The notes below the pieces were generated by a model. It was not told where the DNA came from. It did no database searches and saw nothing but the letters and a program-made list of their open reading frames with translations. A DNA stretch of 64,000 nucleotides from Sphaerisporangium krabiense (lineage in GTDB: Bacteria > Actinomycetota > Actinomycetes > Streptosporangiales > Streptosporangiaceae), in contig NZ_JACHBR010000001.1 of NCBI RefSeq assembly GCF_014200435.1, forward strand, positions 4,433,501 through 4,497,500, in the 5' to 3' direction. Both the position numbers and the translations under genes were made by a program. The stretch's first letter is position 1. Each line of letters starts with the position of its first letter. This document shows, piece after piece, positions 1-8,580 of the stretch.

Positions 1-72
1 TTCGGCGAGGACCGCCTGGCGGAGGCCGCCGCCCACGTCGCCGGGCTGGAGGAGGCGGCGGGCACGGTTTGA
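1..72 (+). CDS. 3' end of an unidentified protein (partial)
   Basis: The first 24 codons form an open frame that ends at TGA 70-72. The visible tail, FGEDRLAEAAAHVAGLEEAA followed by GTV, is alanine- and glutamate-rich and looks like a C-terminal helix. Nearly every codon ends in G or C, as in the surrounding genes, so it is probably real coding sequence. The body lies outside the window and no family can be assigned. It converges on the DUF4032 gene, whose stop is 14 nt away. Confidence 0.6.
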   Translation, partial: FGEDRLAEAAAHVAGLEEAAGTV

Positions 73-80
73 GCGCCACC

Positions 81-96
81 CCGGTCTAGAGACCGG
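81..96. terminator. Hairpin between convergent genes
   Basis: CCGGTC at 81-86 and GACCGG at 91-96 form a 6-bp stem with a TAGA loop between two convergent stop codons. There is no U-tract. It overlaps the last codons of the DUF4032 gene and could act as a weak bidirectional terminator. Confidence 0.35.
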
Positions 97-1318
97 TGGG
101 GTCGGGTTCCGGGCCGCCGATGATCGCCTTCTCGTCCGGCTTGAAGATCAGCACGGTGTCGATGTAGGAGGCCAGGGCGGCCTCCAGGCCGACGTCGCGG
201 CCCGCGGTCTCGGACATGTACCAGCGGTGGTCGAGCACCTCGTGGAAGAGTTGCGCGGGCTCCAGCTTGCCGCGCAGGTCGGGCGGGATCGCCGTCACGG
301 TGGGCTGGAAGATCTCGGCGAGCCAGCGGTGCGCCACGATCGCCTCGTCCTCGTGGCGCAGCCCCTTGGCCACGCGGAAGGAGTCGAGGTCGTTGAGCAG
401 TCGCCTGGCCTGGTTCTCCTCGACGTCGAGCCCGGTGAGGCGCAGCAGGCGGCGCTGGTGGTGGCCGGAGTCCACGACCTTGGGCCGCACGATCAGCCGG
501 GCGGTGCCGGCCTTGCGCCTGACCATCATCTCGGCGACGTCGAAGCCCAGGGAGTTGAGCCGGCGGATGCGCTGGTCGATGAGGTGCCATTCGACGTCCT
601 CGACGATCTCCTCCTGGGTGAGCTCGTCCCACAGCCGGTGATAACGGCGGCACAATTGCTCGGCGAACGCGAGAGGGTCTATCGAGGAGTGCAGGAAACC
701 GCCCGCCTGCAGGTCCAGCATTTCCCCGTAAATATTGATATGAGCGACTTCGATGTCGTAATTGCGCTGCCCTTCGCTGAGCACGGGATGCAGTTCCCCG
801 GTCTCGGCGTCCACCAGGTACGCCGCGAACGCCCCCGCGTCCCGCCGGAACAGGGTGTTGCTCAGCGAGCAGTCGCCCCAGTAGAACCCGGCCAGGTGCA
901 GCCGGACCAGCAGGACGGCCAGCGCGTCGAGCAGGCGGATCAGCGTGTCCGGGCGCAGGGTGCCCGACAGCATGGCCCGGTAGGGGAGCGAGAACTGCAG
1001 GTGGCGGGTGATCAGTGCGGAGTTCAGCGGCTCGCCGCCCGCCTCGCGCCTGCCCGTCACCACCGCCACGGGCTCGACGGCCGGCGCGTCCAGCCGGTTC
1101 AGGTCCCAGAGGAGCTGGTACTCCCGCTTGGCGTACCGCTCGCTGATCTCCTTGATCGCGTACACCCGTCCGGACAGCCTGGCGAACCGCACGATGTGCC
1201 GGGAGATGCCCCGGGGGAGTGTGACCAGGTGGTGCTCGGGCCACTCTTCGAGGGGGACGTCCCAGGGCAGGCGGATGAGATCGGGATCGCTGGGGGCGCC
1301 GGTCATCTGGAGCGGCAA
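86..1318 (-). CDS. DUF4032 domain protein with lipopolysaccharide-kinase-like fold
   Basis: About 410 residues, recognised as the actinobacterial DUF4032 family. Its N-terminal half resembles lipopolysaccharide (Kdo/WaaP-type) kinases. Visible kinase-like landmarks are the VYAIKEIS segment (candidate ATP-binding lysine) and GFYWGDCSLSNTLF, which occupies the place of the H-D catalytic loop and keeps an Asp. The substrate is unknown. A TTG start at 1318 is preferred because GGAGGAG lies 4 nt upstream. The in-frame ATG at 1306 is 16 nt from that ribosome site, and the open frame runs up to 1390 without another good site. No signal peptide or membrane segment is seen. It is transcribed divergently from ngcE, so the two genes share the region that carries the DasR-like box. 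Confidence 0.8.
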   Translation of the reverse strand: MPLQMTGAPSDPDLIRLPWDVPLEEWPEHHLVTLPRGISRHIVRFARLSGRVYAIKEISERYAKREYQLLWDLNRLDAPAVEPVAVVTGRREAGGEPLNSALITRHLQFSLPYRAMLSGTLRPDTLIRLLDALAVLLVRLHLAGFYWGDCSLSNTLFRRDAGAFAAYLVDAETGELHPVLSEGQRNYDIEVAHINIYGEMLDLQAGGFLHSSIDPLAFAEQLCRRYHRLWDELTQEEIVEDVEWHLIDQRIRRLNSLGFDVAEMMVRRKAGTARLIVRPKVVDSGHHQRRLLRLTGLDVEENQARRLLNDLDSFRVAKGLRHEDEAIVAHRWLAEIFQPTVTAIPPDLRGKLEPAQLFHEVLDHRWYMSETAGRDVGLEAALASYIDTVLIFKPDEKAIIGGPEPDPTGL

Positions 1319-1519
1319 TGTGCTCCTCCATGTCGGGGTTGTCGGATTCGACGGTAACCGTTCCCGGCGCGGGACGGCGAGCCGGTTCACAGGTCGGACA
1401 TCAGGCGTACATTTCCCTCTGCGACAGGGCGGCCGCCGCGCGGACCCGCGGAGCCGTCCAAGATCGCCGCGAGCTCCGGAGGCAGACCGGTGGCGGCCCT
1501 GACAGCCGATCTTCGCTGT

Positions 1520-1535
1520 GCTGGTCTAGACCGGG
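1520..1535. promoter_or_regulatory. DasR-like responsive element
   Basis: The 16-mer GCTGGTCTAGACCGGG has the perfect core GGTCTAGACC and matches 13 of 16 positions of the published DasR consensus (A-C/G-TGGTCTAGACCA-C/G-T). DasR is the GlcNAc-sensing GntR repressor of chitin and aminosugar genes in streptomycetes, which fits the adjacent ngc importer. The site lies about 175 bp upstream of the predicted ngc promoter, so its mode of action is unclear. It could also serve the divergent DUF4032 gene. Confidence 0.55.
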
Positions 1536-1695
1536 TCAAGAGGGTGTCGATTTGGCCTCAATTTGTGACTTTTTCGGCCGGTGACCTGTGCCGATGCTAG
1601 GTTTCACGGTAGCCGCGGCAGGGGTCGGACACGGCCGTTGGTCGCGGGGCGAGTGCTGGTCGGCTACAGCTCGATCACGGGTTGGCCCATACCAC

Positions 1696-1724
1696 TTGAC
1701 CCCGGCCAGGGATGGACGTACGTT
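1696..1724 (+). promoter_or_regulatory. Predicted promoter of ngcEFG
   Basis: TTGACC (1696-1701) and TACGTT (1719-1724) are separated by exactly 17 bp, a near-ideal housekeeping sigma promoter. Transcription would start near 1731, just ahead of the 17-bp operator. Confidence 0.55.
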
Positions 1725-1734
1725 CCTCAAACGT

Positions 1735-1751
1735 TTAGGAAACTTTCCTAA
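1735..1751. promoter_or_regulatory. Perfect 17-bp palindromic operator
   Basis: TTAGGAAACTTTCCTAA is two 8-bp arms around a central C with no mismatch. The AGGAAA-N-TTTCCT core resembles operators of ROK-family sugar repressors such as CsnR of streptomycetes (recalled, not searched). It sits just after the predicted start of transcription and 27 nt before the ngcE ATG, a roadblock position. No ROK gene lies in the window. Confidence 0.65.
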
Positions 1752-1778
1752 TTGATTGGCCCCATTCCTGGAGGGTTG

Positions 1779-3230
1779 ATGACCAACTCCGCAGGCTCCC
1801 CCAAAGACATCACCCGGCGGCAGATGCTCCGCCGTATCGGCCTGACCGCCCTCGTCGCGGGACCGGCCGGCAGCATGCTGGCCGCCTGCGCGACGGGCGG
1901 CAGCAGCTCCGAGGCCTCTCCGAGCGCCGCGCCGAGCGCCGCCGCGACCTCCGCGCAGAATCCTTTCGGAGTCAAGGCGGACGCGCCCCTCGAAGTGGTG
2001 ATCTTCAAGGGCGGACTCGGCGACAGCTACGCCAAGGACGTCCATGAGCCGATGTACAAGAAGACGTACCCCAACGCGACGATCAAGCACGTCGCGACCC
2101 AGCAGATCGCCCAGACGCTGCAGCCCCGCTTCGCCAGCGGCGACGTGCCGGACTTCATCGCCAACTCCGGCACCGACCTCATGGACAACGGCGCCCTGCA
2201 GAGCGAGGGCCAGCTCCTCGACCTGACCCCGCTGTTCGAGGCCCCGTCCATCGACGACCCGAGCAAGAAGATCAAGGACACGATCCTCGCCGGGACGGTC
2301 GAGTCGGGCCTGATCGCGGGCAAGCCGTTCATCCTGAACTACGTGTCCAGCGGCTACGGCCTCTGGTACAACACCAAGCTCTTCCAGGAGAAGGGCTGGG
2401 CGCCGCCGAAGGACTTCACCGAGTTCAAGGCGGTCTGCGAGAAGATCAAGGCCGCCGGTCTCACGCCGTACGCCTACGCCGGCAAGAACGCCTCGTACTA
2501 CCAGTACTGGATGATCCTCATCACCGCCGCCAAGGTCGAGGGCAACCAGGTCCTGCTGGACATCGACAACCTGGTCGACGGCGCCTGGCTGAAGGACTCG
2601 GTCAAGCAGTCCGCCGCGGCCTGGGCCGAGATCGGCAAGTACATCGACAAGAGCTACGAGGGTCTGATCCACACCGAGGTCCAGACCCGGCAGAACCAGG
2701 ACAAGGTCGCGTTCTACCCGTCGGGCTCCTGGCTGGAGAACGAGCAGAAGTCCAACACCCCGAAGACCTTCGAGTACGCCGTGGCGCCGACCCCGAGCCT
2801 CACGCCGTCCGACAAGATGCCCTACGAGGCCATCCGCGTCGCCTCGGGCGAGCCGTACATCATCCCGGCCAAGGCGAAGAACACCGCCGGCGCGCTGGAG
2901 TACGCCCGCATCATGCTCTCCAAGGAGGGCGCGAAGGGCTTCACCGAGAAGTCCGGCAGCCTCACCGTCGTCAAGGGCGCGGCCGAGGGCCTGTCGCTGT
3001 CCCCGGGCATCAAGAGCCTCAACGACGCGATCGGCGCGGCGGGTGACAACATCGTCACCTACAGCCAGTTCGAGAACTGGTACAAGGAGCTGGAGACCGA
3101 GCTGCGCAAGCAGACCAACTCCCTGATGTTCGGCCGTATCTCCGCCGACGAGTTCTGCGCCAACATGCAGAAGAAGGCGGACTCCGTCAAGGCCGACTCC
3201 TCGATCACCAAGCAGAACCGGACGGTGTAG
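1779..3230 (+). CDS. ngcE: GlcNAc/diacetylchitobiose ABC transporter, substrate-binding lipoprotein NgcE
   Basis: A 483-residue extracytoplasmic binding lipoprotein of the NgcE family, which delivers N-acetylglucosamine and chitobiose to the NgcFG permease. The N-terminus has a twin-arginine-like segment (TRRQMLRR), a hydrophobic stretch and the lipobox LAAC with Cys37, then a Ser/Ala-rich linker. The body has family-typical blocks VIFKGG, TQQIAQTLQPRF and YPSGSWLENE. ATG 1779 is chosen because GGAGGG lies 4 nt upstream, and an earlier TTG at 1752 falls inside the operator. It is first in ngcEFG. No ATPase gene accompanies the operon, as is usual for actinomycete importers served by the shared ATPase MsiK. 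Control by the adjacent palindrome and DasR box is inferred. Confidence 0.88.
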   Translation: MTNSAGSPKDITRRQMLRRIGLTALVAGPAGSMLAACATGGSSSEASPSAAPSAAATSAQNPFGVKADAPLEVVIFKGGLGDSYAKDVHEPMYKKTYPNATIKHVATQQIAQTLQPRFASGDVPDFIANSGTDLMDNGALQSEGQLLDLTPLFEAPSIDDPSKKIKDTILAGTVESGLIAGKPFILNYVSSGYGLWYNTKLFQEKGWAPPKDFTEFKAVCEKIKAAGLTPYAYAGKNASYYQYWMILITAAKVEGNQVLLDIDNLVDGAWLKDSVKQSAAAWAEIGKYIDKSYEGLIHTEVQTRQNQDKVAFYPSGSWLENEQKSNTPKTFEYAVAPTPSLTPSDKMPYEAIRVASGEPYIIPAKAKNTAGALEYARIMLSKEGAKGFTEKSGSLTVVKGAAEGLSLSPGIKSLNDAIGAAGDNIVTYSQFENWYKELETELRKQTNSLMFGRISADEFCANMQKKADSVKADSSITKQNRTV

Positions 3231-3236
3231 TCGATC

Positions 3237-4190
3237 ATGCGGCATGGCGACGTCGGGGGCGCCGGAAGGGTGGCCTCGAACAGGATGAGGAAGTACGGGT
3301 TCATCTTCTCGTTCCTCGTGATCCCGGTGATCCTTTATGCGATCTTCGTGATCAGCCCGTACTTGCAGGCGTTCTACATCTCGCTGACCAACTGGCGGGG
3401 CATCTCGGCGAATCCCCAGTTCATCGGGTTCGAGAACTTCACACGCCTGCTGGGCGACGACGTCTTCTGGGCCGCGGTGCGGCACCACGCCGTCTTGCTG
3501 GTCGCCATGCCGCTGATCACGATCGCGATCGCGTTGTTCTTCTCGTTCCTGCTCAACGTCGGAGGGGGTAGCAAGAGCGGGAAGATGGCCGGGGTCCGCG
3601 GGTCGAAGTTCTACCGGGTGGTCTACTTCTTCCCGCAGGTCCTGGCGGTGGCGGTGGTCGGCGTCCTGTTCCAGGCCATCTACCGCCCCGACAACACCGG
3701 TGTGCTGAACGGCCTGCTGGACCTGGTCGGCCTCGGCCCCGTGGGCTGGCTCATCGACACGAACCTTGCCCTGTGGTCGATCATGGGTGTGATCATCTGG
3801 CAGGGCGTCGGCTTCTACGTGGTGCTGTTCTCCGCCGGCATGGCGGCCATCCCGAGCGAGGTCTTCGAGGCGGCGGCCCTGGACGGCGCCGGGCGCTTCC
3901 GGCTGTTCTTCAGCATCACGCTCCCGCTGATCTGGGACACCATCCAGGTCGGCTGGGTGTACCTGGGCATCGCGGCGTTCGACGCCTTCGCCCTCGTGCA
4001 GGTGCTCTCCGTGGACCGCGGCGGCCCCGACAACGCCACCACGGTCCTCCCTCTGGAGATCTGGCGCACGGCGTTCACCTTCTCCAAGTTCGGCTACGCC
4101 TCGGCGATGGGTGTGGCCCTGTTCTTCCTGACCATCACGTTCGCGGCGCTGAGCCTGCGCGTGACGCGTCGTGAAAGGATCGAGGTCTGA
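3237..4190 (+). CDS. ngcF: GlcNAc/chitobiose ABC transporter permease NgcF
   Basis: A 317-residue inner-membrane permease with about six membrane segments (first at roughly 20-45) and the cytoplasmic EAA loop EVFEAAALDGAGRFRLFFSI, which contacts the ATPase. It is the first of two permease subunits of the importer. The start 6 nt after the ngcE stop has no clear ribosome site, so coupling to ngcE translation is likely. A start at ATG 3285, just before the first membrane segment, is an alternative. Confidence 0.86.
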   Translation: MRHGDVGGAGRVASNRMRKYGFIFSFLVIPVILYAIFVISPYLQAFYISLTNWRGISANPQFIGFENFTRLLGDDVFWAAVRHHAVLLVAMPLITIAIALFFSFLLNVGGGSKSGKMAGVRGSKFYRVVYFFPQVLAVAVVGVLFQAIYRPDNTGVLNGLLDLVGLGPVGWLIDTNLALWSIMGVIIWQGVGFYVVLFSAGMAAIPSEVFEAAALDGAGRFRLFFSITLPLIWDTIQVGWVYLGIAAFDAFALVQVLSVDRGGPDNATTVLPLEIWRTAFTFSKFGYASAMGVALFFLTITFAALSLRVTRRERIEV

Positions 4191-4192
4191 GA

Positions 4193-5098
4193 ATGGCGAC
4201 CCAGACCGACGCGTACCGGGCGGCGCCCGCGCGCGCCACCTCCCGGCGCAGGCAGAAGAAGAACCAGCTCGGCGCCTTCGGCGCACTCTCCCACATAGCC
4301 CTGATCGTGTGGGCCATCCTGGTCATCGGCCCGATCCTGTGGACCTTCCTGGCCTCCTTCAAGACCAACCCCGAGATCATGGGCGACGCGCCGCTCGCCA
4401 TGCCCCAGGACTTCAGCTGGGCCTCATGGGGACGTGCCTGGGAGAAGGCGCACATCGGGCGGTACATGCTGAACACGGTCCTGGTGGTCGGCGTCAGCAC
4501 GTTCTTCACGATGCTGTTCGGCTCGATGGCCGCGTACGTGATCGCCCGCTTCCGGTTCCCCGGCAACCGGATCGTCTACTACCTGTTCGTCTCCGGCCTG
4601 GCGTTCCCTGTCTTCCTGGCGCTGGTCCCGCTGTTCTTCGTGGTCCGCAACCTCGGCCTGATCGACACCCACCTCGGCGTGATCCTGGTCTACATCGCCT
4701 ACTCGCTGCCGTTCACGGTGTTCTTCCTGACCGCGTTCTTCAAGACGCTGCCGAACTCGGTGGCCGAGGCCGCGATGATGGACGGTTCCTCGCACACCCG
4801 GACGTTCTTCCAGATCATGGTGCCGATGGCCAAGCCGGGCCTGATCAGCATCACGATCTTCAACATCCTCGGCCAGTGGAACCAGTACCTCCTGCCCATC
4901 GTGCTGCTCTCGGGCAGCGTCGAGGACAAGTGGCTGATCACCCAGGGCATCGCGAACATCAACACCAACGCCGGCTACGAGGCGGACTGGCCCGGTCTGT
5001 TCGCCGCGCTCACCATGGCGATCCTGCCGATGATGATCGTGTACATCATCTTCCAGCGGCAGATCCAGTCGGGCCTCACGGCCGGCGCGGTCAAGTGA
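4193..5098 (+). CDS. ngcG: GlcNAc/chitobiose ABC transporter permease NgcG
   Basis: A 301-residue permease of the MalG type with six predicted membrane segments and the EAA motif VAEAAMMDGSSHTRTFF. The start codon is 2 nt after the ngcF stop, with GAGG 7 nt upstream. Together with NgcE and NgcF it forms the aminosugar importer. The operon ends here, followed 31 bp later by a long inverted repeat. Basic residues (RRRQKK) before the first membrane segment fit a cytoplasmic N-terminus. Confidence 0.87.
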   Translation: MATQTDAYRAAPARATSRRRQKKNQLGAFGALSHIALIVWAILVIGPILWTFLASFKTNPEIMGDAPLAMPQDFSWASWGRAWEKAHIGRYMLNTVLVVGVSTFFTMLFGSMAAYVIARFRFPGNRIVYYLFVSGLAFPVFLALVPLFFVVRNLGLIDTHLGVILVYIAYSLPFTVFFLTAFFKTLPNSVAEAAMMDGSSHTRTFFQIMVPMAKPGLISITIFNILGQWNQYLLPIVLLSGSVEDKWLITQGIANINTNAGYEADWPGLFAALTMAILPMMIVYIIFQRQIQSGLTAGAVK

Positions 5099-5129
5099 CC
5101 CTTCCGGTCCGAGGGTTCTGAGCGGCCCG

Positions 5130-5180
5130 TTTCACCATCTGTAGGACATTTCACTCTGATTTTTCCTACAGATGGTGGAA
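5130..5180. terminator. 17-bp inverted repeat after ngcG
   Basis: Arms at 5130-5146 and 5164-5180 match over 17 positions with a single mismatch that becomes a U-G pair in RNA, around a 17-nt AT-rich loop. It could end ngcEFG transcription. Its place 66 bp before the protease start also allows an operator or leader structure for that gene. Confidence 0.5.
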
Positions 5181-5246
5181 GATCTCCGTCAACGGCGTCT
5201 GTAGCGTCCTCCGCTGAACCCCGGCCCCCAGACGGAGGGTTATGCC

Positions 5247-7379
5247 GTGACGTCGTCGGTCCATCATGCCAAGAGCCGCCGGAAGATCTCCGTAAAGAGA
5301 CGGCTCGCGCTCCTCTTCGCCGCGATCGTGCTCGGGCCCGCGGGGCTCGTGACCGCCCAGGCCCCGGCCTCGGCCGCGCCGCCGCCCGCGCCCCCGAACC
5401 CCTGGCAGGCCGACAACTGGCCGCAGCGCCAGCCCTGGCAGGAACAGGAGCCGTCGGCGCTGTTCAAGGGCAAGCCGGGCGGGCCCGCCGCGATCGACCC
5501 GCAGAACTGGAAGAACCCCGACCACATGACGTGGGCCGACTACAAGCCGGTCCCAGGAACGAAGTGGGCGAACCCCGCCGCCAAGGGCTCCAAGCGGACG
5601 TTCAAGGGCGCGCTCGTCCTTCTGGACTACCCGAACCAGTCCTTCGTCGTCACCCGGCCGGCGCGCTCGACGGTCTTCGGCAACCCCAGCGTGGAGGCGC
5701 ACGACGTCCCCCGCGAGCAGGTGGCCGAGTTCTACAAGGACTTCCTCAACACCCCGAACACCCTGAACCGCGGGCACACCATCCACGAGTACTGGATGGA
5801 GGACTCGGGTGGCCGGTACGGCGTCGACCTCACCGCGTTCGGCCCGTACCGGATGCCCGGCAAGTCGCACGAGTACGCGATGGAGTTCCAGGCGGGCACC
5901 GGGTGCCCGGCCGGGGACACCTGCAACCGCAACATCCGCACCGACGGCCGCGCCGCGTGGGTCGCCGACGTCGGCGCGGACACGGCCGCCGGGTTCGACT
6001 TCGTCTTCTTCCTGAGCGCGGGCCAGGACGAGTCCTCCACCTGGCAGGAGTTCGGGTCGATGAAGTTCCCCACCAAGGAGGACGTCACCGACGAGTTCGG
6101 CCCGCCGGACCCGAGCCTGCCCAACTGGGCCAGGACCCGGTACGTCGAGTGGACCTCCTGGGCCTCGGGCTCCACCATCTGGCCCAACGCCGGCGGCGGC
6201 TCCTCCACCCAGGCCGAGAGCTCCGGCATGAGCGTGTACGCCCACGAGTTCAGCCACATCCTCGGCATCGGCGACAACTACAACAACCCGTTCGGCGTGC
6301 CGCCGCGCCGTGACTACTCCGGCCCCTGGGAGATGCTCAGCCGCGGCACCTTCAACGGCCCCGGCGGTCCGCACAGCCGCTGGGTGATCCCGCCCACCGG
6401 CGGCTCGGCCATGGGCGCCCAGCACATGCTCCGCAACAAGCTCAAGCTGGAGATGGTGGACGAGCGGAACGTCCTGCGCCTGTCGCGCGAGGCGCTCGCC
6501 CAGTCGGGCCTGGTCGTCGCGCGGGTGACGGCCCGCGAGGCGCGACCGGGCGACACCGGCCTGTCCGGCGTGAACATCACCCTCGACAAGGACCGCGCCC
6601 CGGCGTGCGACGCCGCCACCGACCCGTACTGCGACGGCGGCGGCTACGACAACTACACGGTCGAGGTCGTGGACCGGATCGGCGCCGACTCCTTCACGCC
6701 CGACTCCGGCGTGCTGCTGGCCAAGACCAAGAACGAGGACGACGCGCCGTTCGAATGGGTCGTGGACGCCAACCCCCAGCACATCGGCATGACCGACTAC
6801 GTGCTGCCCGACGGGACCAAGGTGCCCATCACGATCGGCGACTACCGCCAGCTGTCCGACGCGCTGTTCCACGCGGGCGCCGACTCCGGCAGCGAGTACG
6901 AGTACACCGACGAGGGCAACCGCCTGCGGTTCTACGTCATCGACAAGCACCGCGACCGGCAGGGCCTGCTGTCCTACACCGTGGCGGTCCGCTCCCTGGA
7001 CGGCGCGGGGCCGCAGAAGCGCGGCGTGCGCGTGCTGCCGAGCGCCGCGGTCACCAAGGGCACGGAGTGGGTGGCCTGCGAGCTGCCGCTCACCAACACG
7101 GGCAAGGCCGCGGCGCCACGCGGGCAGCACCCCGAGGACGTCTCCGCCTACCTGAAGTCCGACGTCTACCGGCTGTCGGCGACCGTGGACGGCAAGGGCT
7201 GGACGGCCTGGCTGCCCAACAAGCTGACCGCCGTCGACTTCGGCGGGACCGCCTCCGTGGTGGTCTACGCGCAGCGGACGCCGGGCGGCAACCACCTCGC
7301 CAAGGTGAACCTCACCGCCACCTCGGAGAGTGACCCGTCCAAGACCTCCACCGCCTCGTGCCGGCTGGTGAGCCTCTGA
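5247..7379 (+). CDS. Secreted M6 (immune inhibitor A-like) metalloprotease
   Basis: A 710-residue exported protease. The N-terminus has basic residues, a hydrophobic stretch (LALLFAAIVLGPAGLV) and an AXA site (ASAAPPP), then a Pro-rich propeptide. The zinc site is HEFSHILGIGDNYN with His333, Glu334 and His337, typical of the M6 family. The region after about residue 400 is probably a beta-rich accessory domain. A GTG start is chosen because GGAGGG lies 8 nt upstream. Position after the GlcNAc importer suggests extracellular nutrient release, but it has its own upstream region and is followed by a strong terminator. Confidence 0.82.
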   Translation: MTSSVHHAKSRRKISVKRRLALLFAAIVLGPAGLVTAQAPASAAPPPAPPNPWQADNWPQRQPWQEQEPSALFKGKPGGPAAIDPQNWKNPDHMTWADYKPVPGTKWANPAAKGSKRTFKGALVLLDYPNQSFVVTRPARSTVFGNPSVEAHDVPREQVAEFYKDFLNTPNTLNRGHTIHEYWMEDSGGRYGVDLTAFGPYRMPGKSHEYAMEFQAGTGCPAGDTCNRNIRTDGRAAWVADVGADTAAGFDFVFFLSAGQDESSTWQEFGSMKFPTKEDVTDEFGPPDPSLPNWARTRYVEWTSWASGSTIWPNAGGGSSTQAESSGMSVYAHEFSHILGIGDNYNNPFGVPPRRDYSGPWEMLSRGTFNGPGGPHSRWVIPPTGGSAMGAQHMLRNKLKLEMVDERNVLRLSREALAQSGLVVARVTAREARPGDTGLSGVNITLDKDRAPACDAATDPYCDGGGYDNYTVEVVDRIGADSFTPDSGVLLAKTKNEDDAPFEWVVDANPQHIGMTDYVLPDGTKVPITIGDYRQLSDALFHAGADSGSEYEYTDEGNRLRFYVIDKHRDRQGLLSYTVAVRSLDGAGPQKRGVRVLPSAAVTKGTEWVACELPLTNTGKAAAPRGQHPEDVSAYLKSDVYRLSATVDGKGWTAWLPNKLTAVDFGGTASVVVYAQRTPGGNHLAKVNLTATSESDPSKTSTASCRLVSL

Positions 7380-7391
7380 CGCACACGTGGC

Positions 7392-7422
7392 CGGGCAAGG
7401 GGGCCGCACCCCCCCTTGCCCG
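7392..7422 (+). terminator. Strong terminator after M6 protease
   Basis: CGGGCAAGGGGG (7392-7403) and CCCCCTTGCCCG (7411-7422) form a perfect 12-bp stem with a 7-nt loop, 12 bp after the protease stop. Confidence 0.75.
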
Positions 7423-7553
7423 ACCCCTGAACACGAGCGGCGAGCCTTTCCCGTCCGCCACTCCGAGGTGATGATGGGACCGTTCTGGATCTTTCGCTCA
7501 CAGACCGCGCCCGCCGGCCCCGGCGGGCGCGGGCGCGCGTTCAGGAGGCCGAC

Positions 7554-8132
7554 GTGGCGTACATCGAGTTGGGTAACGAGTCCCCGGGCGTCGGCGGGCT
7601 CATGGAGTACCGGCCCGAGACCGGCAGGACGCTGAGCCGGCTGGCCGAGACACTGCTCAGGGACGAGGAGACGATCTCCCATCCGGACAACACCCTCACC
7701 CGCGGCGAGCGCGAGCTCATCGCCACCTACGTGTCCTCGCTGAACGCCTGCAAGTTCTGTTCCACCTCGCACGCCGCCTTCGCCGCCGCCCAGCTCCCCG
7801 GGGGCGCGCAGACGGTCGCCGACACCTGCGGCGACCTCGGCAGCGCCCCGGTGTCGGACAAGCTCAAGGCCCTGCTGCGCATCGCCGGAGCCGTCCAGCA
7901 GGGCGGCAAGGCCGTGACCGCGGAGGACGTCGCCGCCGCCCGCGCGACCGGCGCCACCGACCTGGAGATCCACGACACCGTCCTCATCGCCGCCGCGTTC
8001 TGCATGTACAACCGCTACGTGGACGGCCTCGGCACCTGGGCCCCCGACGACCCCGCCGGGTACGAGCAGGCCGCCCAGCGGATCGTCGCCGAGGGCTACA
8101 TGAGCCGCTACGCCGAGACCGCCGGCGCCTGA
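7554..8132 (+). CDS. AhpD-like carboxymuconolactone decarboxylase / alkylhydroperoxidase family protein
   Basis: A 192-residue cytoplasmic protein of the peroxidase-related CMD branch. The redox motif CKFCSTSH (a CxxC followed by His) sits near residue 65 in an all-helical fold and matches the AhpD active site, so a thiol-dependent peroxidase role is likely. The substrate is unknown. The GTG start has AGGAGG 5 nt upstream. It stands alone between the M6 terminator and the pterin dehydratase gene. Confidence 0.8.
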   Translation: MAYIELGNESPGVGGLMEYRPETGRTLSRLAETLLRDEETISHPDNTLTRGERELIATYVSSLNACKFCSTSHAAFAAAQLPGGAQTVADTCGDLGSAPVSDKLKALLRIAGAVQQGGKAVTAEDVAAARATGATDLEIHDTVLIAAAFCMYNRYVDGLGTWAPDDPAGYEQAAQRIVAEGYMSRYAETAGA

Positions 8133-8246
8133 CCTCCGGGCCCCGCCTCCGGCCGGAGGTCTCCGGCCGGAGGCATCCCACCCCGTCGAACTCCGCCGGA
8201 CGGCGGGGTGGACGAAAATGTCACCGGCCCGTGCGAGACTGGCCGC

Positions 8247-8540
8247 ATGGACAGGCTGGACGACGCGGCGATCATCACCCGGCTGGCCGAGACGCCCGAC
8301 TGGCGGCGCGAGGGCGACGAGATCCGGCGCACGATCACGGCGCCCGACTTCCGCACCGCCATCGCCATCGTCAACGACGTGGCCGAGCAGGCGGAGCACC
8401 TGAACCACCACCCCGACATCGACATCCGCTGGCGGCGGCTGCATCTCGTGCTCACCACCCATGACGCCGGGGGCCTGACCGAGACGGACTTCAAGCTCGC
8501 CGCGCGCATCGACGCCATCGCCGCCGACCACGGCGCCTGA
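8247..8540 (+). CDS. 4a-hydroxytetrahydrobiopterin dehydratase (pterin-4a-carbinolamine dehydratase)
   Basis: A 97-residue protein of the usual PCD length. The hallmark EHLNHHPDIDIRW, then TTHDAGGLTETDF, includes the catalytic histidine pair and the GGLT..D signature. The family dehydrates 4a-hydroxy-tetrahydropterin to recycle pterin cofactor. ATG 8247 starts the conserved domain; an upstream GTG at 8208 adds 13 non-conserved residues. No aromatic amino acid hydroxylase gene lies nearby, so its partner is elsewhere or it has another role. Confidence 0.88.
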   Translation: MDRLDDAAIITRLAETPDWRREGDEIRRTITAPDFRTAIAIVNDVAEQAEHLNHHPDIDIRWRRLHLVLTTHDAGGLTETDFKLAARIDAIAADHGA

Positions 8541-8580
8541 CCCGCGAGGGGTCACGGCGGCCGGGCGCGCCGTCAGGGAC

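Larger units (their letters stand above)
1319..1778. other. 460-bp divergent intergenic region upstream of ngcEFG
   Basis: The stretch holds no convincing gene. It contains a DasR-like palindrome (1520-1535), a sigma-70-like promoter (1696-1724) and a perfect 17-bp operator (1735-1751), annotated separately. The short open frames here lack the G/C third-position bias of the real genes. Confidence 0.7.

Noticed and set aside
81-96. Second DasR box at the DUF4032 stop
   Set aside because: CCGGTCTAGAGACCGG has an extra AG in the core compared with GGTCTAGACC and lies between convergent genes, so a hairpin is the better reading.
1536-4286. 916-codon open frame on the minus strand across ngcEF
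   Set aside because: It is antisense to ngcE and ngcF, is full of Arg/Asp/His/Val shadow composition and has no family features. High GC content leaves long antisense frames open.
5166-8555. 1129-codon minus-strand frame
   Set aside because: Antisense to the M6 protease, AhpD-like and dehydratase genes, which all have recognised motifs and proper codon bias.
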